Of a stretch of DNA of 64,000 bases, positions 11,561 to 24,107 are shown piece by piece (the stretch's first letter is position 1; each line of letters opens with the position of its first letter). The notes under the pieces are model-generated. The model saw only the letters and a list, made by a program, of their open reading frames with translations, searched no databases and was not told where the DNA came from. The position numbers and the translations under genes are program-made. This DNA is from Viola odorata (taxonomy: Eukaryota > Streptophyta > Magnoliopsida > Malpighiales > Violaceae). The stretch spans positions 75,956,781 to 76,020,780 of the forward strand of contig OY829538.1 in assembly GCA_963691705.1 (NCBI GenBank). The letters run 5' to 3'.

Positions 11561-13642
11561 ATGGACTGATGATGGTCCCTTAGAAGTGAAAAAGGATAAG
11601 AGAAATGATTAATGAGTGGCAAAGAATAATATACACTCACACCTAAGAGCCGTAAGAGACTGGAAAGATATGGTAGAGACTAAAATCCGGTAAGTTTCGA
11701 TATTAGAGATTAAAATTTATAAGGCCAAATACAAGAACTAAAATTTAACCCAAAAAAAATTCATAAACTAAAATTTGAACATGCCTATAACTTAGAGATT
11801 TTAAAATACTTTAACATTTGTTAGTATTTTTTTAGTTCATTGTATTAGAAATTTAAAATAACAAAATTTATTATTATTTAATACCATTTACCGAGTTAGT
11901 TTAATTGATATTAGTATTAGTAGAGATTCAAACTCACCTCCGTCTATTAAAAAGAAAAACTTTAGTGATGCTTTTTCATTGGATAATTAATTCATACACA
12001 AAATTGAATATTTGAAAATAGAGGTGAGATTTTCTTCAACTTTCGAGAGATTATAACCACCTTGTTTTATTATTATTGTGCCATAATAATTCTTAAATTT
12101 ACATTTTCAATATATAATTATTCGGGTTCGCAAATTTTTAGAATTTATATGATAATCATAGAATTTTTTTTAGTAAGAAAAAAATGTTAATTAGCAAACG
12201 TAAGAGACCCCAATTACATCATAGAAAAACCAATTGTCTAAACCAATCGGAGAAGTGGACAAAATATAAACACCTTATACGAATTGGTAAGCATAATGAA
12301 AAAATATATCATTATTCGGGTTTGCAAATTTTTAGAATATATACGATAATCATAGTTTTTTTTTAGGAAAATATTTGGGATATAAAGTATTTTATACAAA
12401 CTGATGTGTTAACATATGAATAAGGTTTATTCATTTCTAATTAAGTTACATTATTATTTTTATTTAAATAAATAATTATTAAGTAAATATAAAAACAACA
12501 GGTGTATTTTTATATAAAAGTTTGTAAAAGTGTGTCGCATCCCACACAATTCATTTCGGTAAAAGAAGTAGTTAAAAACACCTATTCGTAGTCTGTCCTT
12601 CTCTTTAGTTATTAGGATTTCCATAACGCGCAACAACAGCGCTGCCAAATTCAAGCGAGAAAAAAATTATAAATACTCCTTTGCAAATTGAAACGCACGC
12701 CATTGCAGTGCGTTCGCAGTAGAAGAAATTAAAACTGATATTGCATCTTTCTACTTTGCAGAGAAGCTAAGAAAATTTGTAATGAATTAGTAACATAAAC
12801 ATCTAAGTAATTAGATCTATTTTGGATTGGTGGTTGATTTCTTTAAATTAAGCTGTATATAATTATATATTTAGCCCCAAAAAAATTGGAAGTTTCTAAT
12901 GTAGTCCATAACTTTTTAGATTTTAAATAATCATACTTTAATTTATCTTAAACTTCACCTCCCCTGATTTTTTTTCCTAGCTCTACTCCTGATTGCAGTG
13001 CGTTTGAAGTAGATGGAAATAAAATTGATGTTGCATCTTTCTACTTTGCAGAGAAGCTAAGAAAGCTGGTAATGAATTAGCAAGATAAATATCTAACCAT
13101 GATTAGATCCATTTTGGATTGGTTATTCTCCATTTGAGATTTTATATGTGGAGGGTGGTTGATTTTTTAATTCATTGCTCTAGGGGATAAAATGGGAGTA
13201 GTTGTGGAATTAAAAATGCTCACAATCTTAGTAATTAGAATGGAATTAGAGTAGATTTACATTGGTGACAATAAATGCATTTGTGGTATGTACAGTAAAT
13301 GCCTAAAATCATCAAAAAAAATCGGGTTGGATCGATTGGTTTGACTAAAAAATTAGGGAATCGGTAAATCATGAACTGAACAGTTTGATATACGAACAGT
13401 TCTGAAACACGATCTGATTGAATTCGATTAAATCATAAAATTATTGAATCATGAACTAATCAATTTGTTGTCCGAGTCGATTCTAATAACTTTGCCTAAA
13501 CTAATATTGATTGTAAAAATTATACTCGTAGTTTTGTCTAACTCAAAAAGTATATAATATTCATAAAAGAAAACGAATTAGATTTTGCAATACGCATGTT
13601 ATATGATACGTCGGTGGAATAATGAATTAAAAAATAATAATT
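11561..13642. other. AT-rich intergenic DNA with short duplications
   Basis: No gene recognised. Contains a near-direct duplication of about 70 bp (12105-12185 and 12300-12370) and the larger pair listed separately. The remaining reading frames are short and low-complexity. Confidence 0.6.
12693..13150. repeat. Direct repeat pair, about 140 bp each
   Basis: The block at about 12700-12840 ('ttgcagtgcgtt', 'ctactttgcagagaagctaag', 'attttggattggt') recurs at about 12993-13130 with moderate divergence. The two copies are separated by about 150 bp. Function unknown. Confidence 0.7.
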
Positions 13643-14070
13643 ACCTTATATGATAGTGTATTAGATTGGAATGTTTCCGGTATAGATCTGGTAAGCTTCT
13701 TCTATCTTGAGTTTGCTAATCCTAACCAGAAAAGAAACAACTGTTGTGAGTGAGAAACCATATATACATATTTCAATCAACTTTGAAGAAACACGTAGAA
13801 AAAGAAATAGGAAATCATTTATACATTTTCCAGTTCTTCTTCTTTCTTGACTTCTGGGCTTATTGGTTGATGATTTAGGTGTGAGAAACAAAAGAAGAAA
13901 AATTGAAGTGAAGAACTCTGGTAAGCTGCAGAGAGAGGGAGAGAGAGGAGAGAGGAGGCAAAGGCAAAGGCAAAGGCAAAGTGATGATAATTGATGATAA
14001 TGAACTGATGGTCCCGCAAATGCAATTATGCAAAGGCCTTCTGTTTCCCACTTGTAGAAGCAACAGTAGG
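13643..14070 (-). pseudogene. Second copy of the H+-ATPase 5' leader (no coding exon)
   Basis: Nearly identical to 11078-11500, including the pyrimidine-rich leader, the short upstream reading frame (14025-13819) and the interval 'ggtaagcttcttctatcttgag'. The copy starts just upstream of where the ATG exon would be, so the MAKAIS exon is absent. It carries an extra 6-bp unit in an 'aaaggc' repeat (around 13960-13980). Confidence 0.75.
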
Positions 14071-15164
14071 CCTTTGCATGGATGTTTTAGAATGTGTTTT
14101 TTTGTGAATGTGGTTTTTTTGTTTTTGAATGGATGTTTTAGAATGTTGTTGATGTAAGAAAGAAACATATTTGTAATAAGAATGCAAGTACTATTGTATT
14201 ACGTATTCATATAATAATTATACGTCCATACTATTTAATTCGAGTTGGTGAAACAATTAAATGACCCGAAATTGTTAATGAGTAGTTTAAAACATAAGTA
14301 CTATATAGCTAAATAAGTTTTCTATGTTTTCTTGTGTTTAGGAAGCTAATAAATATAATATATGCTTCCATCTTAATCTGTTTTTAATTCATATAATAAT
14401 ATATATGCTTTTTACGTTAATTAATTAAATTTACTTCTAACTTGTGGTAAAATGATTTTTTTATTAATAAAAAATACCTTACCTGTACCAATTTCATTCA
14501 ATGATTCCGGATTAATATTTGTCACAACTTTACTAACCATTTTACAAGTATCAAAATATGTCGGTATCTCGGTACATTTCGTTCGTAGGAGCACGTCCAA
14601 GATGACTACTGGTACGAAATTAATAACCTTAATTAGTTCGCACATTTCAGCCTCTCAACGGTAGAAAACATTTAAAAATTAAATTTTAATTATGTAATTG
14701 ATTTTAAAATTTCATGGCAATTTTGAGATTCAATTTTATCAGTCAATTGATTGAAATAAATGACTAAAATATTAGTAATAATTAAGTACAATTTCAAGGC
14801 ACAAGGTACATAATACTAACAACTAATTTTTTTACTAAAGAATTTTACTACCAAAATTATGCGATATAGAATAAAAATGACAGATTTTGGTGAGTTCAGA
14901 GCTCAAATTGAACTAAAAATAATTATAGGGTTTAAATTAATACGATCATTATCAAAAACTCATCATTTTGTTAAGTGCCTGAAATGAAATTAAAAAAAAA
15001 ACTTTATCAATTGTTTTTTTTTAGAAATTCAGTGAAGTATCATATAATTTTTTTCATTTATATTAGCCAATTAAGAAATTACAGATTAGAATTGGTTGTT
15101 ACAAAATATAAAATTTTATATTTTAAATTTTAAAAATACTCTGTATCATTTTATTAATTTGGGT
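14071..15164. other. AT-rich intergenic DNA
   Basis: No gene recognised. A minus-strand reading frame at 14645-14421 ends near a good donor-like GTAAGG, but its protein is not recognised and no partner exon was found. Confidence 0.5.
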
Positions 15165-15430
15165 TTACCGGTGTATAATTTTCCCAACTTGTAGTGTAAG
15201 GGATTGATTGCCATTTTTGCCAACGACTGGACGAGAGTTTTTTTGATATTTTCACATGGAAAACAACAACTAGACGAATAGCACATGTCCTGTCCTGTCT
15301 CTCTGATTTCTCCTTTGCTACAAATCCAATCCAATTACTCTTTCATCCACCAGTAATGTCACTGACAATGTCAATAATTCACTGCAGTGTCAATAATGTC
15401 ACTGACAATGTCAATAATGTCTTACGAGAC
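15165..15430 (-). repeat. NLR promoter module, partial copy B
   Basis: Shares 'gattgattgccat', 'ccaacgact', 'ggaaaacaacaact' and the 'gtcaataatgtcact' stretch with copies A and C. The last motif is itself repeated three times here (15355-15420). No NLR coding sequence is attached. Confidence 0.65.
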
Positions 15431-15780
15431 TTTGGATTAAAATTATGAACTCACGAGACTTTTCTTAAAAAAAAAAAAGAGAAAGAAAAATTTTTATTAG
15501 TAGTTTTTTTTAGACACCAATATAATTATTATGAGTGGTTGAATATAAAATTCAATGGTTTTTTTCAATCCGATGATAAATATTAGAAATGTAATTTTAT
15601 AAAAAAAGTATCGAAAATGTAAAAAAGAAGACAAATGATGATAAGTATTGGAAATATAAAAATAAAGTAAAATTCATTGGATGAGTATCACCTTATTATA
15701 ATTAAGGAGTGCAACTAATTTAATAGTGAGTACAAATAGGACAACTAAATAGCTTAAAACAATTCAGCTAATAACTAATA

Positions 15781-15935
15781 TTCCCTCCGTCCATTTTTAA
15801 TGGACGCGTATTGTTCCGGCACGCATCTCAAGAAGGCCGGATGACTCACTATTTGACCCCAAAAAATTTCGTACTTTTTTTTGAGAACGGAAAAAGTACT
15901 CATTTATTTGAGAACGGAAAAAGTATCTAGGAACG
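15781..15935. mobile_element. Truncated Stowaway-like MITE
   Basis: Starts TTCCCTCCGTCC after a TA. It shares 'aaggccggatga' and 'ctatttgaccccaaaaaatt' with the intact element at 53336-53595. No matching right end is found, so it is truncated. Confidence 0.6.
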
Positions 15936-16084
15936 TAAATATATGCTGACTTTGAATGCTTTTACAATAAATAATTGTTCTTATTTTATACTCCCTATAA
16001 GATTTATTAGTTGTTCATTTTAGCTGAATTTTTTAGACTATTTAATTGTGGTATTTGTACTTTCTATAAAATTAGTTGCACTTT

Positions 16085-17272
16085 TTAATTAACTGCAAAA
16101 ATTACCTTCATCACAACAAACCGAATACATGCGAAGAATACCGGAGAAAAGGATGGTTTGATGATTTTAGCTACTCAACTGATCGAGAATGGAAGCCTAG
16201 TGCTTTAAGGATATTGATCATTTTTATCTCTACGTTTCTCGTCTTTCCTTTAGGCTTTAAGCAAGGAGTGCTTGTTTAGGATTTAAAAAGTCACTCCTTT
16301 GCAGCTCCATGTGCTGAAAGATGAAATAAGACCCCCAAGAGAATAAAAGTGGAAAGGAGTAACGGTATACTGGTTTTATCTCAAATTAAATAATATTTCA
16401 AGAATTTTATTTTATCCGAAATTAAATGATCTTTTTATATTAATTTTCTCATTAATTTTACTAACTCACCCCATAATTATTGAAGAGAGAAGATAAGAGG
16501 AAGTAATAAAATAAAAATAAAATAAAAATGGTACTAATCCAAAATGTAAATTAAAAAGTGTGAAACATAATTATTTTGTCTATACATATGAAACACAAAA
16601 AAATATAATTAATGTAATTGGGATGGATGGAGTAATTAATAATTATAATGAATAATTGAGTCATTTTTTAAGTGCCTGAAAAGATATTTAAAAAAAAGAG
16701 AAACTTTTATCAATTTTTTTTTTAGAAATTCAGTACAATTTGTGTCATATTATTCTTTTTACTCATTCGCATTAGTCAATTAGGAAAAAATATATTAAGG
16801 TTGATGGTTATAAAATTTTATATTTAGAATTTTAAAAACACTATAAATTTAAATAATTGTGAGATAAACAAAAAAAATTATCTATATATAATCATTTTAT
16901 TAGTTTAAGTACACGGTTAATTAAAATATTGGGCGTACACTTAGTGTAAGGGATTGATTGCCAGTTGCCAACGACTAGAGGAGAGAGTCTTTTGACTCTT
17001 TTGAGTCTTTTCACACGGAAAACAACAACTCCTTGGCTACAAAGCCAATAATGTCAATAATGTCATTCACTTTCTTACGACACTTTCTTTAGTTCTGTCT
17101 TCGTCCATCTCCCACTCGCAACAGAATCCCATCACTACTGCCTCAAACCTCTCCTTTCTTCTCCACTGATTAAAGGAAGATGAAGGCGAGAAAAGAGAAT
17201 AGAAATTAAAGTAATAAAGTAATAAATAAAGAAAAATAAAGTTAATGAGGTGGCATACATTGAGTATGTGTT
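16085..17272 (-). repeat. NLR promoter and leader-exon module, copy C
   Basis: Both the leader-exon part (16093-16170, including its donor context) and the promoter part (16945-17268) of the functional-looking NLR are present in the same order and orientation, separated by AT-rich DNA. No NLR exon follows on the minus strand, so this is the 5' stump of a lost or rearranged paralog. Confidence 0.7.
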
Positions 17273-17734
17273 ACTCCTTACGTGCTGAACGTACAAATAA
17301 TTGTTCCTGTTTTTATACTATTGAAATAATTAAATGCACGTACTATTACCTCTTCATAATATTATATACGTAAGCTATTTAAATCAGGTTGATTGAAGAA
17401 TTGACAATGATTCGTTGAAAACGAATGAAGGTTGCTTGCCTGCTGCTGTGGACTGTGGAGGAAGAAGAGAAAAAACGTCTATTTGAGATTACTTTCTGTT
17501 TATACTGATTCGTACAAATAATTGTCTGTATTTTATAATAATGAATTGATAAATTAAATGCATGATTGTATGTTTTTTCTCACTATACATTAACCGACTA
17601 AAATTGTTTCTAGCGTAAACATACATTAAAAAAAGATACACTTTCCAAAAAATTTAGTCATTAGATATGACTTGTCACTTAATTTCATATTTTTTTGGTT
17701 TTTTATCTCTTCAAAATATTTATCACTGTTATAT
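17273..17734. other. AT-rich intergenic DNA
   Basis: I see no gene or recognisable element here. Confidence 0.5.
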
Positions 17735-18690
17735 GGGTTTTGCTAACCTGTCAACTTCATGGATAGGTTAGCATTGTGTCCATTTTTCAATGGACACTAA
17801 TTAACCCTCATTTATTAAAACACTTTAATAGTCATTAAGGTTACAAAGGTAATATAACTACTATCTAATAAAAAATTAATTTCTCTCTCATCACCACATT
17901 TAATTTCTTCTCTTTTTCCTCCTCTCTCTCCCTCACCCCTTTCTCTCTCTGCGTCATTTCCTTCTTCTTCTTTTTAATTTCCTCTCCTCTCTACCCTTTC
18001 CTTGATGCTGTCATTTTTTATTTTCCATTTCCCCCTTCCTTTCTTCTCATGTTCTTTTATTAATTAAAAAAAATGTTAAAATGGAACCTGAAAATTTGAA
18101 TAATTTGCACAATGGATGACAAAATTTTATTCATATTTATTTTTATCCACTTTTTTTTTTACCAGAAATATATACCAATAAATAAATAAAAATGATGAAT
18201 AAAAGGAGAGAGAGAATCCAATATCAAATTTATTAAATCGTTCTCATCATTTATGAATTATTGATAATTTTTTTGAATCATCGTTAAGAGAAGTTCGGGA
18301 ACTTTTTTGGTTGCTTGTTTGTGAACCAAAAATATGTAGAATTTTTTCTTTTTTAAATTCTTTAACCTAAAATGCTTGAGCAATATATTATTCCTCGAAA
18401 CTAATTTTTATAAAAGAACAAGAGAATGAGAGGAGACTAGGAGAGGAAATTAAAAAGAAGAAGGAAATGACGTAGAGAGAAAGGGATGAGGGAGAGAGAG
18501 AAGAGGAAAAAGATAAGAAATTAAATGTGGTGATGAGAGAGAAATTAATTTTTTATTAGATAGTAGTTATATTACCTTTGTATCCTTAATGACTATTAAA
18601 GTGTTTTAATAAAGGAGGGTTAATTAGTGTCCATTGAAAAATGGACACAATGCTAACCTACCCATGAAGTGGACAGGTTAGCAAAAACCC
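17735..18690. mobile_element. 956-bp element with long terminal inverted repeats
   Basis: The left arm (17735 to about 17990) starts GGGTTTTGCTAACCTG and is repeated inverted from about 18430 to 18690. The arms also share the pyrimidine/purine-rich blocks (ctctctcatcacc and its complement). The centre is AT-rich and non-coding. No clear target duplication is visible. The long arms suggest a Mutator-like or foldback MITE. Class uncertain. Confidence 0.8.
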
Positions 18691-19867
18691 TTTAAATTTT
18701 ATTATGGATTTATCTTATGTGTTTGATTTATTTTTTATTTTTAAAAAAATTAGTCCTATTTTTGTCCTTTTTTAAAAATAAAAAATACGGTTAAATAAAA
18801 TTTGTTTGTATTATTGGATGGAAAACCTACTGGAGTAATTTCCCTGATTCCTTTTTTCGGTCCAATCTACAATTAGTCCTGTTTGTATTAATTGTTGCAC
18901 CCCTTTTTCGTTGAAAACGAGTTTAAGATTCGGGACGGATGTTAAGCATAAATGGATGTCTCGCATAATACAATGAAGTCGCCACCCTATTTTCTAAGGT
19001 TTAGGGAACCTAAGCGTCATGGCATAAAAATAAAAAAAAACTAAGGCACAATTGGTCTAAACCAAAGAACGAAGGTTCGAGGTCGTATTATGGACTTGGG
19101 AAGGTGTTAGGCACCCAAGTCACATCCTTAAAAAGGTTACCGGTAAAAAGGTGTTTGAAAACAGTCTTGATATACAAAGATTTGTTTAATGATCGAAGCA
19201 TGTCAACCAATTCTTCCCACGAACTCAAGTCACTTTCCAATCATTTACATAGGCCAATGATTGAATCATGTCAACAGAGTCCGCTTACCGAATTGGGACA
19301 CTTTCCGATTATTTAAACATTTTTGACGTGATTTGGCCCTCAAAGGTGGCGTTACATCTTAGCATTTTCGTAGGGGAATGTTATTTCGGATCGGGACACG
19401 AAGGACGGGGTTACCTTTTGTTCGTTATGCTAGAGCGGACGCTCCTCCTTTTTCATTATCGGGTCATGCATGATTAACCTAATTACTACGTGATCCTATC
19501 ATGGATAAATACTAGCACAATACAAATTTAATGAAATGCAAATAACCGTGTGGGATCGAAGCCACCATGCTCATATATCAATGCAAGCAATTAATTTCAT
19601 GGTATAAAAGCGAGTGATTTAAACACGTAAGCATGTGGATTGATTTTATCATGCACACAATTTATGAGTTTTTTAGCATTTTTTAAATATCATGTATATA
19701 AGTAATATTTGCGGAAAATATTGAATAAATAAAAGAGACTTAGAAGGGGCGTACTTGCGTTGCGTGATCTCGATCTACCTTGCAAATTTAAAGCATTAGC
19801 GATGGTTTCGAAAATAATAAATAAGAAAAACGCATGCAAAACATTTATTTAATTTATGACAGATAGG

Positions 19868-20170
19868 TAATTAATTAAATAAACATGGCATAAACAAATT
19901 AATTAAAACATGCAAGCATTTAATTAAATAAAACATGGCATAAACAAATTAATTAAAACATGCAAGCATTTAATTAAATAAAACATGGCATAAAAAATTA
20001 TTTACAACATGCATTTAATTAAATAGACATGGCATAAACAAATTAATTACAACATGCATTTAATTAAATAAACATGGCATAAATAAATTAATTACAACAT
20101 ACATTTAATTAAATAAACATGGCATAAATAAATTAACAACTCATTTATAACATGCAAGCAATTTAATTAA
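19868..20170. repeat. Tandem repeat, unit about 46-51 bp, six copies
   Basis: Six imperfect copies share the core 'acatggcataaa' followed by 'ttaattacaacatgc' and 'atttaattaaata'. Unit length shrinks from about 51 to 46 bp along the array. It lies inside the LTR-type insertion. Confidence 0.85.
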
Positions 20171-20253
20171 ACACACAAGCATACGAAAATTGACGAAAAT
20201 AATTAGGTCGGGCCCCACAATTTGAATTTTTGGGCATTAAAAAGTGGGCTTGG

Positions 20254-21642
20254 TGATTGAGTGCTAAATTGTCTAATTATTCATCCTATTTTCCTTTTAT
20301 TCTGGATGATGATTCTACTGATTGTGTGCTCCTTTCGCTCCTTTTTGCAGAAAGTAGGTTGTAAATCCTAAATATTGAATAGGAGCTGAAAATCGGTACA
20401 AACTTCAGTTTGGTAGAAGACTTGGAAAGAAGGCAGTAGCTCCTTTCTATTTTATTTTGTGCTGATCAATTGTGCCAAGTCATTCCAGCAACCAAAGAAA
20501 TTAAGAGACAAGAGATGGGCTTGGGCCCATTAGAGCATTGTTGCTGCTTGGTGCGGCTGCTTCCTGCAGCAGCATCCTTTTAATTCAATTTTGCAAATTA
20601 GAATTGCTTTTAAGGATATTAAGACCTTTATGTTAATAATTAGTTAGATCCTATTTTGTAGGACTTTAGTTAGACTAGGATTTGATTTAAAAGAACCTAG
20701 CTGGGAACGAAATCACTTGATCTCTTCTCCCCAAATTGTTCTAGACGGCTACTGCTTCTTTGGAATTCAATACTCTTTCTTCTTTTTCTTTCTTTATTTG
20801 ATTTAATTAATTCATACATAATAATTGTTTGATTTAATTATGTCTTGTTCTAGCTAATTTATTTATTCTTGGTAAAGACTCTAGGGTCATGATTCGTTTA
20901 TTGTGAGATCAAATTAAGCTTCATAAAATCCAAGTTTGTATTTCTATTCTTTTTAATTGAATGTTAATTTGTTCTTATTCGATTTAAGTTTGATCACCTT
21001 AGATTTTAATTTGAACGAATATAGCTTTTCTTAGAAACGTTGGATGCTACATCGTTGATAGGAATTTGCAGGCAACTAATTAGTGTAAGAGCTAATTAGA
21101 AAAGGGTAGAATCCGGTTTATAGGAGTAGAAGAAATTCTCTTCTAGATCGGGAAAGGTCTCTCCCCGTGTTTAATCAACCCTTCAATTAAACTTTATTAG
21201 GAGTATCGCCTTAAAGTTATTGAACAGTTAGGGATCCTAGTAGGAGTACCGCCTTAGGAATCTTGAGTAGGAGGAGAGCAGGAGGCTCAGAGTACCGCTG
21301 GTTTCTATAGCCTTTCTATAGAATTGGTTTTGAATATTATTGCATCGATGATCAACTATTTGAATCATGGTCTAGATTGAGTCTTTACCGGGAATTAGTC
21401 ATCATCTGAGTTCTTCTAATCACTACTTGTTTACTGTTTTTATTCTCTCTGTTTATTACTTTAATTGCAACACAAAATCCCACTCATTGGTTTTTACCAC
21501 TGTTACAATTTTGTGTCTTTTTACGAAAATTATTATTGTCCTGAAATCCCTGTGGTTCGATCCTTTTACCACCTGTTACAGTTTTAATTAATTGTGCATG
21601 GTGAACTGTATGATTTATTTTTGTTGGTTTCGGCACCCATCA
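20254..21642 (+). mobile_element. Nested 1.39-kb LTR-like element
   Basis: Begins TGATTGAG and ends CCCATCA, flanked by CTTGG (20249-20253) and CTTGA (21643-21647), a target duplication with one mismatch. The phrase 'aatccctgtggttcgatcc' near its 3' end is typical of plant LTRs, and no protein is encoded. Best read as a solo LTR inserted into the older 18893-23021 element. Confidence 0.6.
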
Positions 21643-23241
21643 CTTGACTTTTAATTTAAAACAAGAATGGGCTTGGGCAAGCCAAGCCCATCACCTTTCT
21701 TCTCTCCTCTTTCCCGCCAACCTTCTTCTTCTTCCATTAACCCAACAGTAGCAGTTTAATCATGAAAAATTAAAACATGATTTTATACTCCCAAAACCGA
21801 CTCAATCCACACAACAGCATGCCAGCGGATCAATCCCACAAAAACAGCAAGAAATTTTAAACAAAACTGTAGCTAATTAACATGCATTATGGCTATTAAT
21901 TACTCAAGGCAACATGTCATTAAATTGAGGCAAGGGAAATGAAATTGGCATAAAAACTAAGCATTTAAACTAAGCTTGAGCGATTTATTCATGCATTAAG
22001 GAAGAAAATGAAAATTAAAGAAAAAGCTAGAGTGAGAGAGCTTACCCTCCAGGAGAGTTTTGGACCAAGAAGAATGAGCAAGAAATGGTGATTAAGAGGA
22101 GATTTTGGTGGCCTTTTCTTGTTGATAATTTCTTGCTATTTATAGGGAAAATATCAAGGTGGAGTCGGTTGGTTGCTTGGCAGAGAATCTCCGGAAAGAA
22201 AAATCTTGAGTGATGATGATGCTCTAGGCCGGAATAGTGAGCTAGCTAGGGTTTCTTGTGGCCAAGAATGATCATAGGGGACTTGGTGATGATCCAATTG
22301 AGGTGGAACCGAGCTGGAGGGTAAGAAGGCATTGAATGGCATTTATGTGGTATTTATCCTATTTTTGGGCACAAACGGGATATTTTTTGTACGAGCGAAA
22401 TCGCTCGAAAACGAAAATAAATCCGAGCCGAGGGTACAACTATGTGTAGAAAAATAAGGCAAAAAAACTAATATACAGTGAAGAAATGCGAAAGTTGATT
22501 TAACGTATTTATTTTCTCTTTCGGAAGTGTCAAAATGTTCGTGCGCAAAATAAATGTCCTTACGACAAAAATTGAACGAAACTGAACGCGGTGGCGTGAA
22601 AGAGAAAATTAGCACGTAATTATCAAACAAAGAAATAGCGCGTTCGACCCTCGGTCCCGAGAAACTTACTCGGGATCGAAAGAAGTTCGCATAAAGACAG
22701 TTAAAAATACGTGAAACTTAAAAAGACACGAAATGACACGAAATATTAAACAAACTAGCCTAGGACCAAGAATTGACAGGAATTTGAACTAGACGAGCTA
22801 TTAAATGCGATAAACATAAAAATACGTAAACGCGTTAACGAAAACCGAAAAATATGATTTTAGTCGAAAATACGAAAAATTTAAAAGACATGAAATGACA
22901 TGAAACATTAAAACAAATAGTCCTTGATAAAAAATCGATTAAAATTTGACGTAAACGTGCTATTAATGTGACGTGCAATGAAACGAAAAAGTTGCGACGT
23001 AAGTCAAAATTCGGGGCAACATTAATCAATAAAAGCATTCTCAGGAACAATAGCACCAAAACTGTTCTGCAAACAAATACATAGGCTTTGCTCCAGTTTC
23101 TTAAAGAAGTATACCCTGGTCCACCAGCGTACATTTATTTTGGTTTAACATATAGATGGAAGACCCTACAACTTGTAAATTACAATTACATCGCTAATTG
23201 CTTTAAGTCGGATGAAATGACCGGCACCTGTAAGCACCACT

Positions 23242-24072
23242 TCAGAGATGCAAGTACTTAATGGCAGTCTGGACATCCTTATCCCCTCTGCCACTACAGT
23301 TCAGTACCACCTTAGTCCCGTCTGGAAGGGTCGGGCACAACTTCTCCAAGTAAGCTAACGCGTGAGATGTCTCCAACGCAGGAATTATACCCTCTAATCG
23401 CGATGATCTCTTGAAAGCTGCAGGTGGAAGAAATATGAGTGACAGAGAAAAGAGAGGAGGATACACTTACTACAAAGTAAATACTGTAATAATGCCAACA
23501 GTGCAAAAGGACATACACCACATAGTTCCAACATTATGACGAAAGCAAAACAGCTAACTAATGTACCCTTTAAGTAAGCGCCGATAAGTCCTAATACCAA
23601 TTAAGAAGCTCCCCTCTTTTAGACTGTATATTTCACATGTAAATAGCCAGAAATGGCATTTTCCAGTGGGATAACTAAGCAGTTCTCCTGTTAATCCTAA
23701 AGCTTTCTTCTTTTTTCTCATCCCAATCACGTCCTATCCCTTCTAAACAGTCCACTTAAATCGATTACTAGGCATCACCAACATAGCAACCAGATTCATG
23801 GTCACATGGTCAATCTGTTGTCACGGCAAATCAACACTTGAAATTGAAGTTGATGCTTGAAAGGCATGGGACTTGATTGAAGAAATAGAAAGGTGTAAAG
23901 ATCAACAAAGAAGTTCCAGTAAAAAGGTTATAGTAAAATTCAAGTTAACACCAGTTTTTGGTTATCTAAACTGCTCTGATGGAGAGGAAAAAGGATAGAA
24001 GCTAAGGAATACAAATGTTGAGCAGCAGTACAACCTCCCTTTTAGGTAAAAGAATAAGCAGGGTCCAAGGTG

Positions 24073-24107
<35 letters not shown>

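Larger units (their letters stand above)
18893..23021. mobile_element. LTR-type insertion (solo LTR or non-autonomous retroelement) with nested element
   Basis: Begins TGTTGCACCCC and ends GGGGCAACA (TG...CA), flanked by a perfect 5-bp target duplication TTAAT at 18888-18892 and 23022-23026. It contains the phrases 'gaagtcgccaccc' and 'ggtgttaggcaccc' found in many plant retroelement repeats. There is no gag or pol. Without the nested insert it would be about 2.73 kb, fitting a very long solo LTR or a LARD-like element. It ends about 220 bp downstream of the tryptophan synthase stop codon. Confidence 0.75.

Noticed and set aside
14421..14645. Minus-strand frame followed by a good donor
   Set aside because: No recognised family, no acceptor-linked partner exon, and surrounded by AT-rich DNA.
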